From Mycolicibacterium tusciae (GTDB taxonomy: Bacteria; Actinomycetota; Actinomycetes; Mycobacteriales; Mycobacteriaceae), in the NCBI RefSeq assembly GCF_002086795.1, contig NZ_MVIM01000015.1, positions 62,001 through 126,000 on the forward strand: 64,000 nt of DNA, given 5' to 3'. The notes below the pieces were generated by a model that had not been told where the DNA came from, did not search any database, and worked only from the letters and a program-made list of their open reading frames with translations. The first letter of the stretch is position 1. Each line of letters begins with the position of its first letter. Shown one piece after another: positions 9,317 to 17,707 of the stretch. The position numbers were made by a program, and so were the translations under genes.

Positions 9317-9415
9317 GGCCGAGTGTCAGAAAGCCATCTGTCCTGCCGGTGACGGGCGGACATCCGGTGTCTCCCGCCGGTCGGGCCATTGCGCGAACAC
9401 CTGGAGACGACGCGA

Positions 9416-9473
9416 CGAACGTGGGTTACCCGCACGCTTTCCGGGGTGCGAACGTGCGGGTAACCCACGTTCG
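9416..9473. repeat. 58-bp hairpin repeat, copy 2
   Basis: Same 20-bp arms and same 18-nt loop length as the copy at 7710-7767; both loops begin GCTT but then differ. This copy lies in the divergent promoter region between phoD and the DUF2237 gene, so here it is not placed as a terminator. Confidence 0.95.
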
Positions 9474-9489
9474 CGCGAATCGGAGAAGC

Positions 9490-9495
9490 CATACT
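9490..9495 (+). promoter_or_regulatory. -10 hexamer CATACT, leaderless promoter
   Basis: CATACT followed by 6 nt and the GTG at 9502. It begins 16 bp after the hairpin repeat, which would therefore cover the -35 zone. Confidence 0.5.
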
Positions 9496-9501
9496 GAACG
9501 G

Positions 9502-9888
9502 GTGGGTGAACGCAATGTATTGGGCGGCCCGCTCGAGCCGTGCGGCACCGATCCGATGACCGGCTTCTACCGCGACGGCTGCTGCTCGACCGGACCTCAA
9601 GACGTGGGCAGGCACACCATCTGCGCCGTCGTGACCGCTGAATTCCTCGAGCATCAACGCTCCATCGGCAACGATCTGTCGACCCCGATGCCGCAATACC
9701 GCTTTCCAGGTCTGGAGCCCGGCGACCGCTGGTGCGTCACCGCGGTGAACTGGCTGAGGGCATATCAGGACGGCTACGCGGCCCCGGTCGTCCTGGCCTG
9801 CACCCACGAACGCACGCTCGACGTCGTACCGATCGAGGCGTTGCGCGAGAACGCCGTCGACGTCCCCGACGACCTGGAAAACCTTTAG
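9502..9888 (+). CDS. DUF2237 family small Cys-rich protein
   Basis: 128 aa, cytosolic, no signal or membrane helix. It has the DUF2237 signature: NVLGGPLEPCGTDPMTGFYR, then DGCC and DVGRHTICA, and later GDRWCVTAVNW. Four conserved Cys suggest metal binding or redox chemistry, but the family function is not known to me. The GTG at 9502 is chosen because it follows a CATACT hexamer by 6 nt and because any upstream start would translate the hairpin repeat. Confidence 0.8.
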   Translation: MGERNVLGGPLEPCGTDPMTGFYRDGCCSTGPQDVGRHTICAVVTAEFLEHQRSIGNDLSTPMPQYRFPGLEPGDRWCVTAVNWLRAYQDGYAAPVVLACTHERTLDVVPIEALRENAVDVPDDLENL

Positions 9889-9921
9889 CGCAATACCCGT
9901 CAGCGCGTCTCCGATCAGGCA

Positions 9922-9927
9922 TACCGT
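9922..9927 (+). promoter_or_regulatory. -10 hexamer TACCGT, leaderless promoter
   Basis: TACCGT, 7 nt, then the ATG at 9935. Confidence 0.55.
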
Positions 9928-9934
9928 GTGCGCT

Positions 9935-10417
9935 ATGACCGATCAGGACCCCGCTGTCGCCGCTGCGCATCCGCCCGAAAAATTGCTCCGCATCGTCAAC
10001 CCGATGCTGCGCAAGCTGCTGGGCACCCCACTGGCGGGTTCACTTCGCAAGCAGCTGATGGTGCTCGACTTCAAGGGACGCAAGTCCGGCCGCCAGTTCT
10101 CGATTCCGGTGAGCGCGCACCACATCGACGGCGCGCTGTACGCCATCGCGAACGCGGGGTGGAAGCACAACTTCAGCGGCGGCGCCGACGCCGAGGTTCT
10201 GCACAACGGCAAGACCACGAAGATGCACGGCGAAGTCATTTCGGACCCGGCCACCGTCGCCGATCTCGCGCACCGCGCCGCCCAGTCCTACGGCGTCAAG
10301 AAAGCCCAGACGATGATGGGTCTCAAATTCCGCGACGACCGCATCCCGACCGTCGGCGAGTTCGCCGAGGCGTTCGCCCGCGACAAGATCGTCGCGGTCA
10401 AGTTCACCCCGCGCTGA
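9935..10417 (+). CDS. DUF385 / F420-binding (Ddn-like) family protein
   Basis: 160 aa. The pattern LMVLDFKGRKSGRQFSIPV followed by ANAGWKHNFSGG matches the flavin/deazaflavin-binding split-barrel (DUF385, nitroreductase Ddn family) abundant in mycobacteria; members use F420H2 or bind F420, heme or flavin. The substrate is unknown. ATG 9935 is favoured over GTG 9926 by the TACCGT hexamer 7 nt upstream. A second DUF385 gene lies at 41479-41979. Confidence 0.75.
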   Translation: MTDQDPAVAAAHPPEKLLRIVNPMLRKLLGTPLAGSLRKQLMVLDFKGRKSGRQFSIPVSAHHIDGALYAIANAGWKHNFSGGADAEVLHNGKTTKMHGEVISDPATVADLAHRAAQSYGVKKAQTMMGLKFRDDRIPTVGEFAEAFARDKIVAVKFTPR

Positions 10418-10514
10418 CCAACGTTGATCAGCGAGTTCAATCGCCGTTCGCCGACCGCATCAAGAATCCTCCAAGCCGCCTCGTGCACCCTTCCGCCACT
10501 GGAAAGGACTGCAC

Positions 10515-11768
10515 ATGAATCAGATCTTTCGTCGAGCCGCGGTCGTCGCGGCGACGGCGGCGGTGGTGGTGGGATGCTCGTCGTCAACGGAACCGGCCGC
10601 GCGCCCCGGGCCATCCGCGCCGTCGGCGCCGGCCACCTCAACACAGACGCCCCATGCCGCAACGATGGCCGCATACAACGAGGAAGCGCCCCTCCAGGAC
10701 GTGCCTTGGTCAGAGGTCGGCCCCGGTTGGACGCTCGCGATGTGGAACGCCGCCACCCCGACGAACGCCGGTGACGAGTTCGAGCCGGGCGATCCGACGC
10801 CCCACAACTCGGAGACGACGCTGTACCTCGTCAATCCCGAGGGCGGCCGCTACGCGATCACGACATTCGAGGCGCCCGGCGAATCCGGTTCACTACCCAC
10901 CCTTGTCGACTGGTCCGGTGACGGGACCCGCGCACTGTTCTCCCGCCGCGGCGACGACCTGACCGTCATGCAGGTCGACCTGCGCACCGGTGAGCGGACG
11001 TCGTTCCGGGTCGAGGACGGCTTCGCGGTGACCCCGCGTTACTCGCTGCCCGAAGGCAAAGCGGTGTTGTTGCTCGAATCGCGGACCACCGAAGGCCCGG
11101 CATCCCTGACGCGGGTCGATCTCTCCGGTAAGCAGCAGCTGACGTACCCGGTGGACAAGCTCGGGAGCGAGTTCAACGAGTCGTTCATCTCCACACCCGA
11201 CGGCACGGAACTGGTGCTCGGCACCGGTCGCGGCCTGACCCGGATGGGCAACGACGGAACGCCGGGCAAGGAGCTGCCGGTGCCGGACGCCAGCTATTGC
11301 CTACCGATGCGGTGGTGGGACGCCGACGTGGCCCTGACCCGTTGCAACGGACCGGATTTCAGCTATTCGCGGCTGTGGCTTGTTCCCCTCGACGGCACGG
11401 CGCCGACGCCTCTGACGGCGAAGAACGACGGAACGCAGGGCCCCGACATGGCCGACCTCAACGCGTGGCAGGTGCCGGAAGGCACGTTCGTACAGGCAGC
11501 GGGCGGATGCGGCTTCGTGTATCTCGCCAAGCTAAACGCGGAAGGTACGACAACCCCGGTGTCGGTTCCGGAGGTGGACGACAACCACAGCGTGCGCGTG
11601 CTCGGCGTCAACGACGGCAACCTTCAGTTGCAGGCGACCCTGTCGTGCGGCAGCGGCGAGACGCTCGTCGACTACGACCCGGAGGCGGGCACGTCGACGG
11701 TTCTGCTCGGCGGTGACACCAACGGCGGCGGCGTCGTCGACGCCTTGGCCTACCCGGCTAGGGCCTAG
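10515..11768 (+). CDS. Secreted lipoprotein with probable beta-propeller fold
   Basis: 417 aa. Signal peptide with lipobox VVVGCSSS, Cys about 21, so likely a lipid-anchored envelope protein. The body has repeated blade-like motifs (TLVDWSGDGTRALFSRRGDD, STPDGTELVLGTGRGL, LWLVPLDGTAP) reminiscent of TolB/DPP-type propellers. Paired Cys occur late (GGCGF, LSCGSG). Function unknown; propellers commonly mediate binding. GGAAAGGA lies about 7 nt before the ATG. It leads an envelope-protein set running to 15010. Confidence 0.75.
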   Translation: MNQIFRRAAVVAATAAVVVGCSSSTEPAARPGPSAPSAPATSTQTPHAATMAAYNEEAPLQDVPWSEVGPGWTLAMWNAATPTNAGDEFEPGDPTPHNSETTLYLVNPEGGRYAITTFEAPGESGSLPTLVDWSGDGTRALFSRRGDDLTVMQVDLRTGERTSFRVEDGFAVTPRYSLPEGKAVLLLESRTTEGPASLTRVDLSGKQQLTYPVDKLGSEFNESFISTPDGTELVLGTGRGLTRMGNDGTPGKELPVPDASYCLPMRWWDADVALTRCNGPDFSYSRLWLVPLDGTAPTPLTAKNDGTQGPDMADLNAWQVPEGTFVQAAGGCGFVYLAKLNAEGTTTPVSVPEVDDNHSVRVLGVNDGNLQLQATLSCGSGETLVDYDPEAGTSTVLLGGDTNGGGVVDALAYPARA

Positions 11769-11878
11769 CCGGAGGCATCTCTCGCTATCCCGATTCAACA
11801 AATCAGCTGGTCACCATTTACTTCGCACCCAAAATCTGCGACCGTGTCAATTTCGGGGGTCACAGCTAAGGGGAGACC

Positions 11879-12757
11879 ATGCGCAGTCGAATTGCGCCAC
11901 TGATGGCGGCTGGATTGATCGTGGCCGGATGCGGCAGCGCGACCACAGAAGAGACCGACGCTCCCGAGACGCCGGCAGCCGCGGACACGTCGGTGAAGGG
12001 AAAGGTCGACGAGAACGGTGCCCCGGAAGCACCTGCCCCCGAAGGCCCCGGCGGGACGATGATCGTCACCTACGAAGACGCCGACACCCCCGAAGCGCTG
12101 AACGGGAAGAAGATTCAGCAGGAAAACCGGATGCTCGAAGACCTCGCCGACGACATAAACCAGACGCTCGTGCTGCCCAACGACATCACGCTGCGCGGGG
12201 CGCAATGCGGTGTCCCGAACGCATATTGGAGCGAGAGCGAGAACACCATCACCATGTGCTACGAGGACACCGACTGGTCCATGGCGGTTTTCACGAAGGC
12301 GGGCGACGCCGATCCGCTCCAGTCAGCGCTTGGCTCCGAGTACACGACGTTCTACCACGAGACCGGCCACATGACGATCAGCATCTATGACCTGCCGGTC
12401 ACCGGGCGCGAGGAGGACGTCGCCGATCAGGCCGCCGCGTACTTGCTTTTGACGCCAGGGGATGACGGAACGGTCGATCCGGAGTCGGTGCAGTCCGTGA
12501 AGGACTTCGCACGCGCGTTCGCCGCACTGGCAGAAGTCCAAACCGAGTTCACTGCCGAAGACATGGCCGACGAACACTCGCTGAATCTGCAGCGGGTGTA
12601 CAACATGGACTGCTGGATCTACGGATCCAATCCCGAAGCCAACGGCGATTTGGTCGGCAACGGACAACTTCCCGAGGATCGCGCAGCGGGCTGCCCGGCG
12701 GAGTGGGAGCAGCTCGACCAAGCCTGGTCGACGTTGCTCGAACCGCACTGGAAGTAG
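11879..12757 (+). CDS. DUF4344-type zinc metallopeptidase lipoprotein
   Basis: 292 aa. Signal peptide with lipobox LIVAGCGS. The catalytic segment is FYHETGHM (HExxH, about residue 161), followed downstream by GREEDVADQAAAYLLL, which supplies the third acidic ligand in this family. AQCG, MCYED, MDCW and AGCP give paired Cys positions consistent with disulfides outside the membrane. DUF4344 proteins are predicted metallopeptidases; no substrate is known. The gene sits 110 bp after the propeller lipoprotein on the same strand and may be co-transcribed. Confidence 0.8.
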   Translation: MRSRIAPLMAAGLIVAGCGSATTEETDAPETPAAADTSVKGKVDENGAPEAPAPEGPGGTMIVTYEDADTPEALNGKKIQQENRMLEDLADDINQTLVLPNDITLRGAQCGVPNAYWSESENTITMCYEDTDWSMAVFTKAGDADPLQSALGSEYTTFYHETGHMTISIYDLPVTGREEDVADQAAAYLLLTPGDDGTVDPESVQSVKDFARAFAALAEVQTEFTAEDMADEHSLNLQRVYNMDCWIYGSNPEANGDLVGNGQLPEDRAAGCPAEWEQLDQAWSTLLEPHWK

Positions 12758-12851
12758 CGCTATCCAGCCGACGAAAAGCGATCTTGATAACTCGCTGGTA
12801 GTCGGTTTGCAGGCGCGAAGGTGAACATTATTGACATTGGCGTAGACGGCT

Positions 12852-13823
12852 GTGTCTAAAGCAAGGACAGAACCGTCTAGCCGCCCTAGCATTCCGTCCG
12901 TGGAACCCCAAAGGCCAGAGGCGCCAGAGCGCCAGGCAAATTCGCGACACGGGGCTCCCGAGCCCAAATCGGGCCGGCACGTCGGAACCATCGTCGGCGT
13001 CGTCGCGGTGGTCCTGCTGGCCTACTTCGGCACGCTGTTCGCCTACTGGTGGCTGTCGGGCTCGTCGACCGAGTTGGGTCCCGCCGACACCGGCGACGGA
13101 TCCGAGACCGTCGTCCTCGTGACGGTGAAGGCCTTGCGCACCGTCGACTATCAAGCCGACGTCAAGGTGCTCGTCATTCCGCAGGATGACCTCACCGATG
13201 AACGTCTCGAGGTACTCAACACCGACATATCGGTGCGGTTGTTCCCGTGGAACACGTTGGGCGACTTGAGCTTCCCTGCAGGGGAGGCGCCTGCCGAGAA
13301 GACGACCACCCTCGACCTCAACGGCGACGTGAACAACTGGCCGTTCGACTCGTACAAGAGCGAGCCGATCAGCGCCACGCTACTGGTCGGATCGGGCGAG
13401 GAGCGGCAGTTCATGCCGGCCCGCGTGGAGGTAGAGGGCTCGCTGCAGGGCTGGGATATCACCGCCGACGAGGTGGCTCCGGGACCGCAGACCTCGGGCA
13501 CCGACGAAGCGATCCAGGTGACGATGAAGCGGTCACTCGGCCCGCTGGCATTCGATCTCGGCATCTGCATCGTGTTGATCACGCTGCCCACGTTGGCGAT
13601 TGCCACTGCCCTGCAAGTGATCACGCGACGGAAGGCATTCCAGATGCCGTTCCTGACGTGGTACGCCGCGATGCTGTTCGCGGTTGTCCCGCTGCGAAAC
13701 ATCTTGCCGGGAGCACCGCCGCCGGGCGCGTGGATCGACGTCGGCCTCGTGCTGTGGGTCCTCGTCGCCTTGGTGACGGCGATGTTGATGGCTGTCATCT
13801 CCTGGTGGAAACAGGTCGACTAG
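12852..13823 (+). CDS. DUF4436 membrane protein
   Basis: 323 aa from a GTG start. Basic/Pro-rich cytosolic N-terminus, one helix (about 46-68, VGTIVGVVAVVLLAYFGTLF), an extracytoplasmic beta-rich domain (about 80-225) with DLNGDVNNWPFDSYKSEP, then three C-terminal helices. This is the DUF4436 layout found in actinobacteria. The D-x-x-x-x-WPFD-x-Y pattern resembles ligand-gated-channel-like beta domains, but no function is known. No clear ribosome binding site was seen, so the start is tentative. Confidence 0.75.
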   Translation: MSKARTEPSSRPSIPSVEPQRPEAPERQANSRHGAPEPKSGRHVGTIVGVVAVVLLAYFGTLFAYWWLSGSSTELGPADTGDGSETVVLVTVKALRTVDYQADVKVLVIPQDDLTDERLEVLNTDISVRLFPWNTLGDLSFPAGEAPAEKTTTLDLNGDVNNWPFDSYKSEPISATLLVGSGEERQFMPARVEVEGSLQGWDITADEVAPGPQTSGTDEAIQVTMKRSLGPLAFDLGICIVLITLPTLAIATALQVITRRKAFQMPFLTWYAAMLFAVVPLRNILPGAPPPGAWIDVGLVLWVLVALVTAMLMAVISWWKQVD

Positions 13824-13870
13824 AGAACGGAGTAGGTCTTGGACGTAACGACATTCGGTACGTCCAAGTT

Positions 13871-15010
13871 CTATTCCCAGATGTCCTGAAGTTCGTCGGC
13901 GATCGCCACGGGGTCCTGCGTGTCGGTGTTGCAGGTGACGGCGATGGACGTGTGCCGGTCCGCACTGACGCGGAACGCGCTGACGAATCCAGCCCAGGAG
14001 CCGTCGTGGTCGAGGCTGCCGTCGGGGTATACGAAGATGCCGGCGCCGTAACGGTCCCCGTCGCCGGATCCGGTGTCTGCGGCCCCTTCGACCTGCTCGT
14101 CGAGCAGCCGCTGGCCGCCCAGCTTGCCGGTCCGATAGTTATCGGCCCACCGCACGAGTTGGGTGGGTGTGGTTTGGATGGCGCCGTCACCGACCTGCTC
14201 CCATGCGGAATTCGAGACGGTGTACTCGGAGGTGTCCTCGTCGAACCCGTAGGACAGGGCCTTGCCCGGGATCGAGCTGCCGGCATCCATCGCCATGGCT
14301 AGATCGAGCGGCTTGAAGACCTGGGCGCTCAGGTAGGCGGGCAAGGGTTGGCCGGAGACCCGCCGGACGATGTCGGCCAGCAACAGGTAGTTGGAATTCG
14401 AGTACTCAAACTGGTCGCCGGGCTCGAACTCCAAATCCTGTACCTGGGCGAGGATCTGCAGCGCCTGCTCTTGCGTCGTGCGGTCGCTGTACTGATAGCC
14501 GGCGTCTTCAAGCAGTCCGATGTAGTCCGGGATTCCACTCGTTTGATGCATGACTTGTCCGACGGTCACGGTTTCGGCCCACGCGGGGAGCCCCGGCACC
14601 ACGGAGGCCAGGGTGTCGTCGAGCGAGAGCTTGCCCGCGTCAACCAACAACAGGAGCGCGGTGGCGGTGAATTGCTTGGACACAGAAGCGATGTCGAAGA
14701 CGGTGGTGTCGGTGATCTCGGCGCTGGTTTTCAGATCGGCGAGACCACGGACGCCTTTCCAGACCACGTCGCCGTCGACACCGACCGCGGCGGAGCAGCC
14801 GGGCTCGTCAAGCATGATGGCGCCGTTGAGCACGTCCTGGCTGCGGGCCGCGGATTCGTCCGGCGCGAATGCCGCGGTGGCCGCGGTTCTGTCGTGGGTT
14901 CCCGGCGCCGGCTCGTATGCGCTGCTGCACGCCCCGAGGAGCAGTGCAACGACGACAAGCCGAATCGCCAGCTGTCGCTTACGGGTTGCCCCGGCGCAAC
15001 GAGTCACCAT
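13871..15010 (-). CDS. Serine beta-lactamase-family hydrolase lipoprotein
   Basis: 379 aa. Lipobox LLLGACSS gives a lipid anchor. The beta-lactamase-family (class C/esterase-like) domain has SVSK (SxxK nucleophile) in FDIASVSKQFTATAL and YSN in FEYSNSNYLL; HDGSWAGF near the end replaces the KTG-type triad, as in many LpqF/LpqK-like mycobacterial proteins. Peptidase or esterase activity is likely, substrate unknown. ATG 15010 is chosen because GGGAGGT lies 6 nt upstream on the minus strand; the frame open to 15073 has no such signal. Confidence 0.8.
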   Translation of the reverse strand: MVTRCAGATRKRQLAIRLVVVALLLGACSSAYEPAPGTHDRTAATAAFAPDESAARSQDVLNGAIMLDEPGCSAAVGVDGDVVWKGVRGLADLKTSAEITDTTVFDIASVSKQFTATALLLLVDAGKLSLDDTLASVVPGLPAWAETVTVGQVMHQTSGIPDYIGLLEDAGYQYSDRTTQEQALQILAQVQDLEFEPGDQFEYSNSNYLLLADIVRRVSGQPLPAYLSAQVFKPLDLAMAMDAGSSIPGKALSYGFDEDTSEYTVSNSAWEQVGDGAIQTTPTQLVRWADNYRTGKLGGQRLLDEQVEGAADTGSGDGDRYGAGIFVYPDGSLDHDGSWAGFVSAFRVSADRHTSIAVTCNTDTQDPVAIADELQDIWE

Positions 15011-15053
15011 GGCTACCTCCCGCGCCGACAATATATCCACGCAACCTGAGTGA

Positions 15054-15209
15054 CTGCTGTACGAGCGAATCACCGAGGATGAGATCGGCCAGCAGGCAAC
15101 GGGATTGGACGATGAGCTCTTCGGACCGCACGATCACGCTGCCGTTGATCCGAAGCTGAACGTCAGCGATCCCGACGACACGTTGCTGACAGCACGTACC
15201 CCTTTCTAG
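15054..15209 (+). pseudogene. Possible C-terminal remnant of a coding sequence
   Basis: A 51-codon open frame without an ATG or well-placed GTG start reads as an acidic, protein-like tail (YERITEDEIGQQATG, then DDELFGPHDHAAVDPKLN, ending LLTARTPF and TAG). Third-position GC is roughly 70 percent, below neighbouring genes but above random for the other frames here. I do not recognise the family. It may be the end of a decayed gene. Confidence 0.3.
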
Positions 15210-15385
15210 TCACAGGCGTATCGCCGGTCACAGCTGCCACCGACAACACAGGAAGCGCGGTCTTCTGCACAGATTTCGGTGTCGAATTCTGCGATTTCGC
15301 GAAATTTGCCATCGGGTAATGGTGTGATGGACATCACCGTCGATGAATTCATTTGGACCCAGGCATCCATGTGAAGGGGGGAACG

Positions 15386-15832
15386 ATGGACCCGTTTTTG
15401 GGGCACGCGTGGATCGGGGCGATAGCCATCCCGCTGGCGATAGTGATGGCCATCGCGTTCGTCTTGGAGCAATACCAACAGCGTCAAGATCGCATGGACG
15501 GCGTACTGCTGTCGTGGAATGACCTGCGGTTGACCCGCAGTCTTCTCATCGTCGGTTCAGGCCGTGACGCGGAACGATTTCCCATCGGCGGGCTGAGCGC
15601 GAAGGTCGACGTCACCCGCTCGCCCGATCAGCCCGACGACGAGGTCCACCTCGTCATCAAGAACGCAGGCGCCGACATCCGCCGCAGGCAGCCGTACTCG
15701 TACGGTGCGAGCGGGAACGCGCAGATGTTCGCGATCAAGCTCAACATGCTCAGCGGCCACCCCCACAAGGCGGCCGATGCCTTTGCCGCCGGCATCATCG
15801 ATGGCGCACGGTCGGATCGCCACGCCGCCTGA
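15386..15832 (+). CDS. Small membrane-anchored protein of unknown function
   Basis: 148 aa. An N-terminal helix (about residues 8-30, IGAIAIPLAIVMAIAFVL) is followed by a soluble domain of about 115 residues without Cys. AAGGGGGG lies a few nt before the ATG at 15386, supporting this start over the frame open from 15353. It is isolated between the serine hydrolase and the convergent IclR gene, whose stop is 6 bp away. Not recognised. Confidence 0.6.
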   Translation: MDPFLGHAWIGAIAIPLAIVMAIAFVLEQYQQRQDRMDGVLLSWNDLRLTRSLLIVGSGRDAERFPIGGLSAKVDVTRSPDQPDDEVHLVIKNAGADIRRRQPYSYGASGNAQMFAIKLNMLSGHPHKAADAFAAGIIDGARSDRHAA

Positions 15833-15837
15833 GCGCG

Positions 15838-16617
15838 CTAGGTTTTCAGTAGCTGCGCGGCATCGTCGACCACGCCCATCACGATCTCGCCGATGCGACG
15901 CTTGTCCGTCGGGCTCATCCGCGGACGCGGTATCGCTGTGCTGAAGGCCAGGTGCGGCAACCCTTCGCGAGCGGGAAACGCGACCGCAATCGACGAGACG
16001 TCCGCCTCGCTCTCCTCAGAGCTGCACGCGTAACCGCGCCGCCGGATCTGTGCGAGCTCGCGCAGCAATCCGGCTTTGGTCTTGATGCTGCGGTCGGTGA
16101 GGGTAACGAGTTCTTCTGTCGGATAAAGCTTCTCGAGTTCAACGAGCGACAGCCCGGCGAGCATCGCCTTGCCGGACGCCGTCGTACTCGCGGGTAGCGC
16201 CATGCCCACCCGCGAAGCGGTCCGCGCCACCTTCGAGCCTTCGATCGCGTCCACGAAACAGACCGCCGTGTTGTCGAGCATCGACAGATGCACCGTCTCG
16301 TCGAGCGTGGAGCTGAGCTTCTCCAGATACGGCCGCAGCGGCGCCAGGAAGTCCAGACGACGGGTGATGGAGAAGGCAATCTTCGTCAGCGCGGTGCCTG
16401 CGGTGTAGATCTTTGTCTTCGGGTCTTGTTGGACGAAACCGCGATAGAGCAACATCGCCAACATTCGGTGGGCACTCGAGGATGCGACGCCGAGGTAGTC
16501 GCTCACGTCGGTCAACCGGAGTTCGCCCCGTTCCGCGAGGAGTAGTACGACCTTCAACGCGTTGTCCACCGACTCGATCGGGTATTGCGGCATCGGTCCG
16601 CTGGCTGTCACGATCAC
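15838..16617 (-). CDS. IclR-family transcriptional regulator
   Basis: 259 aa. N-terminal winged helix (SVDNALKVVLLLAERGELRLTDVSDYLGVASSSAHRML) and C-terminal effector domain with RRGYACSSEESEADVSSIAVAF, typical of IclR proteins controlling aromatic catabolism. The GTG start at 16617 overlaps the stop of the upstream dehydrogenase by 4 nt (GTGA), so the regulator is the last gene of the operon it probably controls; an internal ATG at 16593 is possible. IclR proteins may activate or repress depending on ligand. Confidence 0.85.
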   Translation of the reverse strand: MIVTASGPMPQYPIESVDNALKVVLLLAERGELRLTDVSDYLGVASSSAHRMLAMLLYRGFVQQDPKTKIYTAGTALTKIAFSITRRLDFLAPLRPYLEKLSSTLDETVHLSMLDNTAVCFVDAIEGSKVARTASRVGMALPASTTASGKAMLAGLSLVELEKLYPTEELVTLTDRSIKTKAGLLRELAQIRRRGYACSSEESEADVSSIAVAFPAREGLPHLAFSTAIPRPRMSPTDKRRIGEIVMGVVDDAAQLLKT

Positions 16618-17426
16618 ATGACCTTGGTCGGCGATGGACTGGGCCCGAGCCCGTACCCGCCGTCGGGATGCAAAGTGTCCCCGGTGATTCCGCGTGCACG
16701 ATCAGAAGCCAGATACACAAAGCTCCAGGCGTGATCTTCGGCCGTCAACGCCACGTTCAGGGGAGTTCGCGCCTTAAGACCACTGGCGCGATCGGGATCG
16801 TCACCGAGTCGAAACTCGCTCTGGCCCAACGTGGTCAAGCCTCGCAGATCGGTCTTGACCGTGCCGCCCGGGGCGACACCGTTGACCCGGATGCGCGGCG
16901 CTAGTTCATAGGCGAGGCTGGCGACCAACCCGCGGACCGCGAACTTCGACGAAACGTAAAGAACCCCGCCGCGTCCGGGATAGAACGAGGATGCCGACTC
17001 CGCGAGCACGACCGACGATCCAGTCCCGCGCTGCAAGACCGGGACTGCCGCCTTGACCGACTGCAGATGGCTCAACACGTTGACTCGGAACATCTCCTCG
17101 AAGGCCGCGTCGAGGCGGTCCTCGGCGATGTCGGTCAGGCCTTGGTAGAAGTCGAACACGCCCACACAGTTGACCAGGGTGTCCAGTCCCCCATACGCAT
17201 CGACGGCGGCGTCGACGGCGTAGACGTTGGCTGCCCTGGTCGTCGCGTCGCCCTCGATCGCGGGTACGTCGGGGAGTTCGTCGCGCAGGGCGATGCACTT
17301 GTCGGCGTCACGTTCCAACGCCACCAACTGCGCGCCCTCACGGCGAAACGCGTCAACGACGGCTCGGCCGATACCGGATCCGGCCCCGACGATCAGCGCG
17401 CGTTTACCGTCGAGCCATCCGGTCAT
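16614..17426 (-). CDS. Short-chain dehydrogenase, cis-dihydrodiol dehydrogenase-like
   Basis: 270 aa classical SDR: GAGSGIG cofactor loop (13-19), NCVG, and catalytic YVSSK. The order of motifs and the tail ITGDTLHPDGGYGL resemble the dihydrodiol dehydrogenases (BphB/HcaB type) that oxidise the cis-diol made by a ring-hydroxylating dioxygenase, and the dioxygenase genes lie just upstream in the same operon. Start and stop overlap neighbours by 4 nt on both sides. The substrate depends on the dioxygenase and is not known. Confidence 0.8.
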   Translation of the reverse strand: MTGWLDGKRALIVGAGSGIGRAVVDAFRREGAQLVALERDADKCIALRDELPDVPAIEGDATTRAANVYAVDAAVDAYGGLDTLVNCVGVFDFYQGLTDIAEDRLDAAFEEMFRVNVLSHLQSVKAAVPVLQRGTGSSVVLAESASSFYPGRGGVLYVSSKFAVRGLVASLAYELAPRIRVNGVAPGGTVKTDLRGLTTLGQSEFRLGDDPDRASGLKARTPLNVALTAEDHAWSFVYLASDRARGITGDTLHPDGGYGLGPSPSPTKVM

Positions 17427-17707
17427 CGGTCGCCCTCGGCGTCGGGGACCAGCGGCGCGTTGGGGTTACTTATCATCGCCTCGAGTGTGGCCGTGTTCTG
17501 CCACGTCAGGGCTTCCACCTCCAACGCGTCCAGGGTGATCCAGCGTCCCGTGCGGGGTGACGTGATGAGCAGCCGCGTTCCGTTACGGGTCTCGATGCGG
17601 TAGACCTCGGTGGCACTGAACTCGTTCGCGATGACGATCGGATCGCCGACGCGAGCGTCGAGCAGACTCTGCGGCAGTGCCGATGTCCGGCCGTCTCCGG
17701 TACTCAT
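17423..17707 (-). CDS. 94-aa protein of dioxygenase operon, unknown function
   Basis: 94 aa, no Cys, no signal or membrane helix. It therefore cannot be the Rieske or plant-type ferredoxin that would be expected at this position. The middle reads GDPIVIANEFSATEVYRIETRNGTRLLITSPRTG, predicted beta-rich. It overlaps the beta-subunit stop and the dehydrogenase start by 4 nt each (ATGA), so it is translationally coupled. An accessory or assembly role for the dioxygenase is a guess. Confidence 0.7.
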   Translation of the reverse strand: MSTGDGRTSALPQSLLDARVGDPIVIANEFSATEVYRIETRNGTRLLITSPRTGRWITLDALEVEALTWQNTATLEAMISNPNAPLVPDAEGDR

